Source of the DNA: Streptomyces syringium
GTDB taxonomy: Bacteria > Actinomycetota > Actinomycetes > Streptomycetales > Streptomycetaceae
NCBI RefSeq assembly: GCF_017876625.1
Contig: NZ_JAGIOH010000001.1
Location: 5,849,501 to 5,913,500, forward strand
Direction: 5' to 3'
Length of the DNA: 64,000 bases
Position numbers and translations under genes: made by a program. Below the pieces are notes generated by a model that saw only the letters and a list, made by a program, of their open reading frames with translations, was not told the origin of the DNA and made no database searches. The number at the start of each line of letters is the position of its first letter. The stretch's first letter is position 1. Below, piece by piece: positions 15,751 through 22,776 of this stretch.

Positions 15751-16413
15751 TCAGTGGATGATGCCGGTGCGCAGCGCGACGGCCACCATTCCGGCCCGGT
15801 CGCCGGTGCCGAGCTTGCGTGCGATGCGGGCGAGGTGGCTCTTGACGGTGAGGGCGGACAGGCCCATCGAGACGCCGATCGCCTTGTTGGACTGGCCTTC
15901 CGCCACCAGGCGCAGGACCTCGACCTCGCGGCCGGACAGCTCGCGGTAGCCGCCGGGGTGGCCGGGCGCGCCCGGCGGGCGGCGGTGCATCCGGGCCGCG
16001 GCGGCGGAGCCGATGGGGGCGGCACCGGGGCGGCCGGGAAGGCCGAGGTTGGTGCGGGTGCCGGTGACGACGTAACCCTTGACGCCGCCCGCGAGGGCGT
16101 TGCGCACGGCGCCGATGTCGTCCGCGGCGGACAGGGCGAGGCCGTTGGGCCAGCCCGCCGCGCGGGTCTCGGAGAGCAGGGTGAGGCCGGACCCGTCGGG
16201 GAGGTGGACGTCGGCCACGCAGATGTCGCGCGGGCTGCCGACCCGGGGGCGGGCTTCCGCGATGGACGAGGCCTCGATCACATCCCGCACGCCCAGGGCC
16301 CACAGATGACGGGTGACGGTGGAACGGACGCGGGGGTCGGCGACGACGACCATGGCCGTCGGCTTGGTCGGTCGATAGGCGAGGCTCGCAGGTTGCTCGA
16401 GGAGAACGGACAC
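15751..16413 (-). CDS. Orphan LuxR-family response regulator
   Basis: A 220-residue regulator with an N-terminal receiver-like domain and a C-terminal LuxR-type helix-turn-helix (ELSGREVEVLRLVAEGQSNKAIG and then ALTVKSHLARIARKLG). The phospho-acceptor position is kept in VADVHLPDGSG and the conserved Lys in GGVKGYVV. The acidic pocket is reduced: VVVADPRVR has one Asp where most receivers have two acids. There is no histidine kinase gene nearby, so control may be by another kinase, a ligand or none. The start is GTG, with GGAGG 8 bases upstream. A disordered Pro/Arg-rich linker joins the two domains. Confidence 0.8.
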   Translation of the reverse strand: MSVLLEQPASLAYRPTKPTAMVVVADPRVRSTVTRHLWALGVRDVIEASSIAEARPRVGSPRDICVADVHLPDGSGLTLLSETRAAGWPNGLALSAADDIGAVRNALAGGVKGYVVTGTRTNLGLPGRPGAAPIGSAAAARMHRRPPGAPGHPGGYRELSGREVEVLRLVAEGQSNKAIGVSMGLSALTVKSHLARIARKLGTGDRAGMVAVALRTGIIH

Positions 16414-16576
16414 CAGGCCTCCAGGGGGAGTGGCGGTGACGGTGCCGACTTGGGGCTAAGCCGGGGCGATCCGTATGGGAAGGGTCACAAGCCTCTTCGG
16501 CACCCAACCGTCCCGGCTTTAGGGAATGATCACGAATTGATGAGTAACAATTCGGGCAATTCGGACGGCTGACCGA

Positions 16577-17233
16577 TCAACGACTCTGCGGACCGCGCCG
16601 CTGCGGAAGCGTCACGACCCCCGCGTCCGGCGGCCCGCCCGGCGGCAGTCCCGCGATCTGACAGAGCAGATCGCACCAGGCCGCGAGGTGCGCCGCGGTG
16701 TCCGGCGCCTGCGGCACGCCCCCCGGGCCGCTGGTGTCCGTCGGCGACCACGACGCCCGGATCTCGATCCGCGTCGACGGCTCCCGCTCCGCGAGCCCGC
16801 CGAAGTAGTGCGACCCGGCCCGGGTCACCGTGCCGCTCGGCGCGCCGTACGGCACCCGGCGGGCCTCCAGCGCGCCCGTCAGCCAGGACCAGCAGACCTC
16901 CGGCAGCAGCGGGTCCGCGGCCATCTCCGGCTCCAGATCGGCGTGCACGAGCGTCACCATCCGGAACGTACCGCCCCAGGCGTCGTGCCCCGCCGGATCG
17001 TGCAGCAGGATCAGCCGCCCGTCCGCCAGCTCCTCGTCGTCCACGACGACGGCCGCCTCCAGCGCGTACGAGAAGGGGGCCAGCCGCTGGGGCGGCGGGG
17101 TGGCGTCGAGTTCGATCTCCGGCCGCAGGCGCACTCCTTGCAGCCCGGCGACCGCCTGCCGGAAGACGGACGGGGAGCCCTCCCCGCCCGCGTCGTCCGG
17201 ACCGTCCGAGAGGTGTCCCTGCGCCGCAGCCAT
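16577..17233 (-). CDS. DUF3000-family protein
   Basis: A 218-residue cytoplasmic protein of the DUF3000 family, conserved in Actinobacteria and often found beside hemE. Recognisable blocks are LRPEIELDATPPPQRLAP, GGTFRMVTLVHADLEPEMA and SHYFGGLAEREPSTRIEIRASW. No catalytic motif can be identified and no function is known to me. The ATG at 17233 has no clear Shine-Dalgarno sequence but has TAGTCT 7 bases upstream, so the mRNA is probably leaderless. It is divergent from hemE with 90 bases between the two starts, which suggests shared regulation with heme synthesis. Confidence 0.85.
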   Translation of the reverse strand: MAAAQGHLSDGPDDAGGEGSPSVFRQAVAGLQGVRLRPEIELDATPPPQRLAPFSYALEAAVVVDDEELADGRLILLHDPAGHDAWGGTFRMVTLVHADLEPEMAADPLLPEVCWSWLTGALEARRVPYGAPSGTVTRAGSHYFGGLAEREPSTRIEIRASWSPTDTSGPGGVPQAPDTAAHLAAWCDLLCQIAGLPPGGPPDAGVVTLPQRRGPQSR

Positions 17234-17240
17234 GCCCGGA

Positions 17241-17268
17241 AGACTAGGCGGAAGAGGCCGCTCTTCCG
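17241..17268 (-). promoter_or_regulatory. Leaderless DUF3000 promoter with adjacent inverted repeat
   Basis: TAGTCT on the minus strand (17246-17241) lies 7 bases before the ATG. Directly upstream is a perfect inverted repeat, CGGAAGAG-GCCG-CTCTTCCG (17249-17268), in the position of the promoter spacer. It could be an operator shared with the divergent hemE promoter. Confidence 0.4.
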
Positions 17269-17323
17269 GGTAGGACACCCACACGGGCGGGTCACTCGTT
17301 CGGCCCGTGCGAAGATTTGGGGC

Positions 17324-18388
17324 ATGAGTGAGCGCAGCCAGCTTCAGACCGGCCGCACCGCGGCGCACGACTCGGCGTTCCTGCGGGCGTGCCGACGCGA
17401 ACCCGTACCCCATACCCCGGTCTGGTTCATGCGGCAGGCGGGACGCTCCCTTCCCGAGTACCGCAAGGTCCGTGAGGGCACCGCCATGCTGGAGTCCTGC
17501 ATGCGCCCCGACCTCGTCACCGAGATCACCCTCCAGCCCGTGCGCCGCCACAACGTCGACGCCGCGATCTTCTTCAGCGACATCGTCGTCCCGCTCAAGG
17601 CCATCGGCATCGACCTCGACATCAAGCCCGGCGTCGGCCCGGTCGTGGCCCAGCCGATCCGCAGCCGCGCCGACCTCGACCGGCTGCGCCCGCTCGACGC
17701 GGACGACGTGCCGTACGTGACCGAGGCCATCGGCATGCTCACCGCCGAGCTGGGCACCACCCCGCTCATCGGCTTCGCCGGCGCCCCCTTCACCCTGGCC
17801 AGCTACCTCGTCGAGGGCGGCCCGTCGCGCAACCACGAGCACACCAAGGCGCTCATGTACGGCGACCCGGAGCTGTGGGCCGACCTCCTCGACCGCCTCG
17901 CGGACATCACCGCCGCCTTCCTGAAGGTGCAGATCGAGGCGGGCGCCTCGGCCGTGCAGCTCTTCGACTCCTGGGTCGGCGCCCTGGCCCCGGCCGACTA
18001 CCGCCGCTCCGTCATGCCCGCCTCGGCCAAGGTCTTCGACGCCGTCGCCGGCTACGGCGTGCCGCGCATCCACTTCGGCGTCGGCACGGGCGAGCTGCTC
18101 GGCCTCATGGGCGAGGCCGGTGCGGACGTCGTCGGCGTCGACTGGCGCATCCCCATGGACGAGGCCGCGCGCCGCGTCGGCCCCGGCAAGGCGCTCCAGG
18201 GCAACCTCGACCCGGCCGTCCTCTTCGCCGGCCACGAGGCCGTCGAGACCAAGGCCCGCGAGGTCCTGGACGCGGCGGAGAAGCTGGAGGGCCACGTCTT
18301 CAACCTCGGCCACGGCGTGCTGCCCACCACCGACCCGGACGCGCTGACCCGCCTGGTCGCCTACGTCCACGAGCAGACGGCCCGCTAG
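17324..18388 (+). CDS. hemE: Uroporphyrinogen decarboxylase
   Basis: A 354-residue enzyme that decarboxylates uroporphyrinogen III to coproporphyrinogen III in the cytoplasm. The signature PVWFMRQAGRSLPEYR is at the N-terminus. Later blocks are FFSDIVVPLKAIGIDLDI (substrate aspartate region), GFAGAPFTLASYLVEGG, and FNLGHGVLPTTDPD at the C-terminus. Length and all motifs are normal. The start ATG has GAAGAT 7 bases before it and no strong ribosome-binding site, so it may be leaderless. In this organism the pathway continues with hemY and hemQ at 22777-24961. Confidence 0.95.
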   Translation: MSERSQLQTGRTAAHDSAFLRACRREPVPHTPVWFMRQAGRSLPEYRKVREGTAMLESCMRPDLVTEITLQPVRRHNVDAAIFFSDIVVPLKAIGIDLDIKPGVGPVVAQPIRSRADLDRLRPLDADDVPYVTEAIGMLTAELGTTPLIGFAGAPFTLASYLVEGGPSRNHEHTKALMYGDPELWADLLDRLADITAAFLKVQIEAGASAVQLFDSWVGALAPADYRRSVMPASAKVFDAVAGYGVPRIHFGVGTGELLGLMGEAGADVVGVDWRIPMDEAARRVGPGKALQGNLDPAVLFAGHEAVETKAREVLDAAEKLEGHVFNLGHGVLPTTDPDALTRLVAYVHEQTAR

Positions 18389-18430
18389 GGCCTTGCCGGC
18401 CGGTCCCGGTCGGCGTCTGACCCGCCGTTT

Positions 18431-18515
18431 CGTCCTCAATCGCCGGACGGGCTTGATTCGGCTGAGCTCAGCCGCCAAGCCCGTCCGGCGTTTTGAGGAC
18501 GCGCCCGCAGGGCGC
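18431..18515. repeat. Streptomyces intergenic repeat, copy C: nested palindrome
   Basis: Two inverted copies of the repeat face each other. GTCCTCAA-T-CGCCGGACGGGCTTG (18432-18455) pairs with 18476-18500. Between them lies the perfect 16-bp palindrome CGGCTGAGCTCAGCCG (18459-18474). The right arm also carries the repeat extension GCGCCCGCAGGGCGC. It sits between convergent hemE and the flavoprotein gene, whose stop codon begins at the next base. It is likely a bidirectional terminator. Confidence 0.8.
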
Positions 18516-19916
18516 TCACTGCCGCAGGCAGGCCGCGGCGGCCTTGCGCGCCGCGACGAGAACCGGGTCCCACACCGGGGAGAACGGCGGGGCGTAGCCC
18601 AGGTCCAGCGCCGTCATCTGCTCCACCGTCATACGGGCCGTCAGGGCCACCGCCGCGACGTCCACCCGCTTGGCCGCGCCCTCCCGGCCGACGATCTGGA
18701 CGCCGAGCAGCCTGCCCGTGCGGCGCTCGGCGAGCATCTTCACCGTCATCGGGCGCGCGCCCGGGTAGTACCCGGCGCGGCTCGTCGACTCCACGGTGAC
18801 GGTCACGAACTGCAGCCCCGCCGCCGTGGCCTGGGCCTCCAGCAGGCCCGTACGGGCGATCTCCAGGTCGCACACCTTGCTCACGGCCGTGCCGACCACG
18901 CCCGGGAACGTGGCGTAGCCGCCGCCGATGTTCGAGCCGATCACCTGACCGTGCTTGTTGGCGTGCGTGCCCAGCGCGATGTGCCGGGTACGGCCGGCCA
19001 CCAGGTCCCAGACCTCCACGCAGTCGCCTCCGGCCCAGATGTTCCCGTGGCCGCGCACCCGCATCGCCTGATCCGTCAGCAGTCCGCCCGACTCGCCGAG
19101 CGGCAGCCCCGCCGCCTCGGCCAGCGATGTCTCGGGGCGTACCCCCAGCCCCAGCACCACCACCTCGGCCGGGAACCGCCGCTCCCCGGCGACGACCGCC
19201 GTGACCGCACCGTCCGGGGCGTCGGGGCCTGCCGGGCCGGTGACGATCGAGGTGACCTCGGTCCCCGTCACCACCTCGATGCCCATGCCGGACATCGCCT
19301 CCCGGACCAGGGCGCCCATGTCCGGATCCAGCGTGGCCATCGGCTGCTCGGCACGCTCGATGACCGTCACCTCGAAGCCGCGCAGACTGAGCGCCTCCGC
19401 CATCTCCACCCCGATGTACCCGGCGCCGATCACGACCGCGCGGCGCGGGCCCGCCGGGTCGAGCTTCGCCAGCCCGTCGATCAGTGCCCGGCCGTCGTCC
19501 AGGGTCTGCACCCCGTACACCCCGCGCGCGTCGATGCCCTCGATCGGCGGCCGGACCGGGCGGGCGCCCGTGGCCAGAACCAGCCGGTCGTAGCCGTGCC
19601 AGCGCTCCGTGCCCGATTCCAGATCACGCGCCCGCACCCGCTGCCCGGCCACGTCCAGCTCCGTCACCTCCGTACGCGTCCGCAGATCGATGCCGCGCCG
19701 GCGGTGCTCCTCGGGGGCGCGGGCGATGAGCGCGTCCGGCCCGTCGACCACACCACCCGCCCAGTAGGGGATGCCGCACGCCGAGTACGAGGTGAAGTGC
19801 CCCCGCTCGAACGCCGTGATCTCCAGTTCGTCCGGGCCCTTGAGCCTGCGCGCCTGCGAGGCCGCGGACATGCCCGCCGCGTCCCCTCCGACGATCACCA
19901 GTCGCGTCGCCGCCAT
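18516..19916 (-). CDS. FAD-dependent pyridine-nucleotide disulfide oxidoreductase, CoA-disulfide-reductase type
   Basis: A 466-residue flavoprotein. It has the FAD Rossmann motif VIVGGDAAGMSAASQAR, the redox cysteine in SYSACGIPYWAGG (about residue 43), an NAD(P)H-binding GAGYIGVEMAEAL and the C-terminal FAD site IWAGGDCVEVWD. A dimerisation domain completes the fold. A single active cysteine in SxxCGIPY is characteristic of CoA-disulfide reductases, NADH oxidases and peroxidases; which substrate it uses is not certain. It lies 46 bases downstream of pcaG on the same strand and may be the last gene of the pcaF-pcaH-pcaG unit. AGAGGA precedes the ATG. Confidence 0.8.
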   Translation of the reverse strand: MAATRLVIVGGDAAGMSAASQARRLKGPDELEITAFERGHFTSYSACGIPYWAGGVVDGPDALIARAPEEHRRRGIDLRTRTEVTELDVAGQRVRARDLESGTERWHGYDRLVLATGARPVRPPIEGIDARGVYGVQTLDDGRALIDGLAKLDPAGPRRAVVIGAGYIGVEMAEALSLRGFEVTVIERAEQPMATLDPDMGALVREAMSGMGIEVVTGTEVTSIVTGPAGPDAPDGAVTAVVAGERRFPAEVVVLGLGVRPETSLAEAAGLPLGESGGLLTDQAMRVRGHGNIWAGGDCVEVWDLVAGRTRHIALGTHANKHGQVIGSNIGGGYATFPGVVGTAVSKVCDLEIARTGLLEAQATAAGLQFVTVTVESTSRAGYYPGARPMTVKMLAERRTGRLLGVQIVGREGAAKRVDVAAVALTARMTVEQMTALDLGYAPPFSPVWDPVLVAARKAAAACLRQ

Positions 19917-19962
19917 CGCGTTCCCGTCCTCTCGCCGTCCGTCCGGTCCGTCACGCCCCAAG

Positions 19963-20520
19963 CTACGGGGGACCGGGCCGTCCGCCCCGGCCGGGGAAAG
20001 CGAGGAAGACCGTTTCGGCGCCGCCCCGGAGCCGGATGTCGAAGCGGTACGTGCGGTGGCCACCCGCCTCCGGCGTGGCCAGCAACGTGGCGCGCCGGGC
20101 GGGCGGCAGGGCGTCGATCAGCGGGTCGTGCTCGGGGAAGGCCAGGTAGACACGGGTGAACAGATGACGCGTCAGGCCCGGTGCGAGGAGACACACCGCG
20201 AGATAGGGCGCCTCGCCGGGCGGCAGGGTGCGCAGCGCGTAATGGCCGTCTTCGCGGGTGACGACCCGCGCGAAACCCGTGAAGACGGCACCGTCGCGCC
20301 GCAGACTGCCGGGCGCGCCCACGAGCGAACCGTCCGGGGCGGCCTGCCAGAACTCCAGCAGCGCCTCCGGCACGGGTGCCCCGTCGCCGTCGCGGACGCA
20401 GCCGTGCACGGTGATCGTGTCCGGGTGTCCGACGGGGGCCGCCTCCCCGCCGCCGGGGAAGGGCAGGGCGGTGCCGTGGAAGGGGCCGATGGTCTGCGCG
20501 GGGGTGGCGGGCAGGGACAT
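19963..20520 (-). CDS. pcaG: Protocatechuate 3,4-dioxygenase alpha subunit
   Basis: A 185-residue intradiol dioxygenase subunit beginning with TPAQTIGPFHGTALPF, the usual N-terminus of PcaG. Later blocks are DGDGAPVPEALLEFWQAAPDG, GFARVVTREDGHYALRTLPPG and HLFTRVYLAFPEHDP. It lacks the iron ligands found in the beta subunit, as expected for the alpha chain, which contributes to the substrate pocket. The ATG directly follows the pcaH stop codon with no gap, so the two are coupled. GAGGAGGG lies just upstream, inside the end of pcaH. Confidence 0.9.
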   Translation of the reverse strand: MSLPATPAQTIGPFHGTALPFPGGGEAAPVGHPDTITVHGCVRDGDGAPVPEALLEFWQAAPDGSLVGAPGSLRRDGAVFTGFARVVTREDGHYALRTLPPGEAPYLAVCLLAPGLTRHLFTRVYLAFPEHDPLIDALPPARRATLLATPEAGGHRTYRFDIRLRGGAETVFLAFPGRGGRPGPP

Positions 20521-21291
20521 TCAGCGGCCCTCCTCGGCCCAGGTGGCGGCCGGCCCGTCCAGGACGACGTCCCAGCGGTAGCCCAGGGACAGCCCGGGTT
20601 CGTTCAGCCCGGGGTCGTAGGCGGCGACCAGACGCCGGCGGGCGGTCGCGTCGCGGACGGAGGTCCAGATCGAGTCGTAGGGCAGCAGCGGGTCCCCGGG
20701 GAAGTACATCTGGGTGACCAGACGCTGGGTGAACGCGGTACCGAAGAGGGAGAAATGCAGATGGGAGGGGCGCCAGGCGTTGTGACGGGTGACGTCGGGA
20801 TAGGCGCCGGGCCGGATGGTGGTGAAGCGGTAGCGGCCGTCGTCGTCGGTGAGGCACCGGCCCGCACCCGTGAAGTTCGCATCGAGCGGCGCGGCGTGCC
20901 GGTCCATCCGGTGCACATAGCGGCCGGCGGCGTTGGCCTGCCACAGCTCCACCAACTGGCCGCGCACCGGGCGCCCCCGGCCGTCCAGGACCCGTCCGCC
21001 GACGGTGATCCGCTCACCCAGCGGCTCCCCGTGGTGCCCGGTCGTCAGATCGGCGTCGAGCGGGCTCACATCGGCCGCGCCGAAGACGGGCGCGCGCAGT
21101 TCGACGGCGTCGGGATCGAGGACGAGCGGGACGGGCCGCTGCCGGGGGTGCCGCTCGGGACGGCCGCGGTACGGCGGGACGGAGCCCGCCGCCTCGCCGG
21201 CCGCGATCCCGGCGCAGTCCTCAGCGAAGTCCTCGGTCACGTCCTCGACGTCACGGCCGGTGCCCTGGGCTAACGGTTCGGTGGTTGCCAT
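20521..21291 (-). CDS. pcaH: Protocatechuate 3,4-dioxygenase beta subunit
   Basis: A 256-residue catalytic subunit that opens the ring of protocatechuate to beta-carboxy-cis,cis-muconate with non-heme Fe(III). The candidate iron ligands are visible: Tyr in NAAGRYVHRMD, Tyr in RPGAYPDV, and two His in RPSHLHFSLFG. The C-terminus has the family segment YDPGLNEPGLSLGYRWDVVL. It sits 94 bases downstream of the thiolase gene and abuts pcaG. The N-terminus has an acidic stretch (DVEDVTEDFAEDCAG) that I do not recall from other PcaH proteins. The next pathway enzymes (PcaB, PcaC, PcaD) are not in the window. Confidence 0.9.
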   Translation of the reverse strand: MATTEPLAQGTGRDVEDVTEDFAEDCAGIAAGEAAGSVPPYRGRPERHPRQRPVPLVLDPDAVELRAPVFGAADVSPLDADLTTGHHGEPLGERITVGGRVLDGRGRPVRGQLVELWQANAAGRYVHRMDRHAAPLDANFTGAGRCLTDDDGRYRFTTIRPGAYPDVTRHNAWRPSHLHFSLFGTAFTQRLVTQMYFPGDPLLPYDSIWTSVRDATARRRLVAAYDPGLNEPGLSLGYRWDVVLDGPAATWAEEGR

Positions 21292-21385
21292 GGCCGAGGA
21301 CCTACCCCGGCGCGCGGGCCGTTGATCCCCGCGCGCCCGACTCCCGGTGATTCCCGGCCGGTTCGCCGACGCCGCGTCCGCCGGT

Positions 21386-22579
21386 TCAGCGTTCGAGGAC
21401 CAGCGCCTGCCCCTGCCCGACACCGATGCACAGCGCCGCCAGCCCCGTGCCGGAGCCCGCCGCCGCCAGCTGGTGGGCGACCGACCCCGCCAGCCGGGCG
21501 CCGGAGCAGCCCAGCGGGTGGCCGATCGCGATCGCGCCGCCCCGGGCGTTGACGACACCGGGGTCCAGTTCCGGCCATTCCGCGAAGCAGCCCAACGCCT
21601 GGGCGGCGAAGGCCTCATTGAGCTCGAAGTGGGTCACGTCGCCGAAGCCACGGCCCGCCTTGGCCAGCGCCCGCCGTACCGCCTCGACGGGACCGAGGCC
21701 GAACAGATCCGGCTCGATGCCCGTGACGGCCGAGGCCCGTACCCGGGCCAGCGGCTCACGGCCGGTCAGCCGCAGCCCCTCCTCGTCCACGAGCAGCAGC
21801 GCGGCGGCACCGTCGTTCAGCGGCGAGGAGTTGCCCGCGGTGACCGTCCCGCCCTCCGTACGGAAGACCGGCTTCAGCCGCGCCAGCGCCTCGGGGGAGG
21901 TGGCATCGCGGATGGTCTCGTCCCGCGGCAGTCCGACGCCGGGCAGCGGCACCACCTCGGCGTCGTACGCGCCCTCCTTCCACGCCCGCGCCGCCTTCTC
22001 GTGACTGGCGAGCGCGAACGCGTCCTGCTGCTCCCGGGTGATGCCGTGCCGGTCCGCGATCAGTTCGGCACCCTCCCCGAGCGAGGTCGTCCACCGCGGC
22101 TCCATGGCCGGGTTGGTCATCCGCCAGCCGAGGGTGGTCGAGTACATCCGCTGGTCGCCGGCCGGGAAGGCCCGCTCGGGCTTGGGCAGCACCCAGGGGG
22201 CGCGGCTCATCGACTCGACGCCGCCCGCGATCACCACCGACGCGTCGCCGAGGGCGATGGCGCGGTACGCCTGCACGACCGCCTCCAGACCGGAGGCGCA
22301 CAGCCGGTTGACGGTCGCGCCGGGCACGGTCACCGGCAGCCCCGCGAGCAGCACGGCCATCCGCGCGACGTTGCGGTTCTCCTCCCCGGCGCCGTTGGCG
22401 TTGCCGAGGACGACGTCGTCGATCCTGGCCGGATCGAGGCCGGGAGCCCGCTGGACGAGGGCCCGGACGACGTGTGCGGCGAGGTCGTCGGGGCGGACGG
22501 CGGCGAGGGCGCCGCCGTACTTGCCGACGGGGGTGCGGACGGCGTCGACGATGTAGACGTCGCGGATGCGGTCGTTCAT
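21386..22579 (-). CDS. pcaF: Thiolase, probably 3-oxoadipyl-CoA thiolase
   Basis: A 397-residue thiolase with the active cysteine in TVNRLCASGLEAV (about residue 91), NEAFAAQALG, GGAIAIGHPLGCSGAR and the C-terminal CIGVGQGQALVLER. The last motif differs from the common CIGGGQG by one residue. Its position directly upstream of pcaH and pcaG on the same strand supports action on 3-oxoadipyl-CoA to give succinyl-CoA and acetyl-CoA, the last step of the beta-ketoadipate pathway. Sequence alone cannot exclude a general acetyl-CoA acetyltransferase. GGAG lies 6 bases before the ATG. Confidence 0.8.
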   Translation of the reverse strand: MNDRIRDVYIVDAVRTPVGKYGGALAAVRPDDLAAHVVRALVQRAPGLDPARIDDVVLGNANGAGEENRNVARMAVLLAGLPVTVPGATVNRLCASGLEAVVQAYRAIALGDASVVIAGGVESMSRAPWVLPKPERAFPAGDQRMYSTTLGWRMTNPAMEPRWTTSLGEGAELIADRHGITREQQDAFALASHEKAARAWKEGAYDAEVVPLPGVGLPRDETIRDATSPEALARLKPVFRTEGGTVTAGNSSPLNDGAAALLLVDEEGLRLTGREPLARVRASAVTGIEPDLFGLGPVEAVRRALAKAGRGFGDVTHFELNEAFAAQALGCFAEWPELDPGVVNARGGAIAIGHPLGCSGARLAGSVAHQLAAAGSGTGLAALCIGVGQGQALVLER

Positions 22580-22643
22580 GGCTTCTCCATCAGCGGTCGG
22601 GCGGTCGGCGGTCGACGTCTTGTCCACGCGCGCCACCGCACGT

Positions 22644-22666
22644 GTTCGCCCGGTGAACGCCCGTTC
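22644..22666. promoter_or_regulatory. Candidate operator of alternating GTTC/GAAC half-sites
   Basis: GTTC (22644-22647), GAAC (22655-22658) and GTTC (22663-22666) form two overlapping inverted repeats in the 197-bp divergent region between pcaF and hemY. Such an array could bind a MarR- or IclR-type regulator of aromatic catabolism. No regulator gene is adjacent. Confidence 0.3.
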
Positions 22667-22776
22667 ATGATCGGCCGGTGACGAGTCTCGGCGGGCCGCC
22701 GGGCCCTGTCAATGGACGTGCGCGCGGGCCCCGGGGGTCCCCGGGGAGGTGCGGCGGGGTCTGAGAGAGTGGGCCC

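Noticed and set aside
16577..18478. 633-residue minus-strand frame covering DUF3000 and antisense to hemE
   Set aside because: Only the last 218 residues are the DUF3000 protein; the rest is the mirror of hemE, which has complete family motifs.
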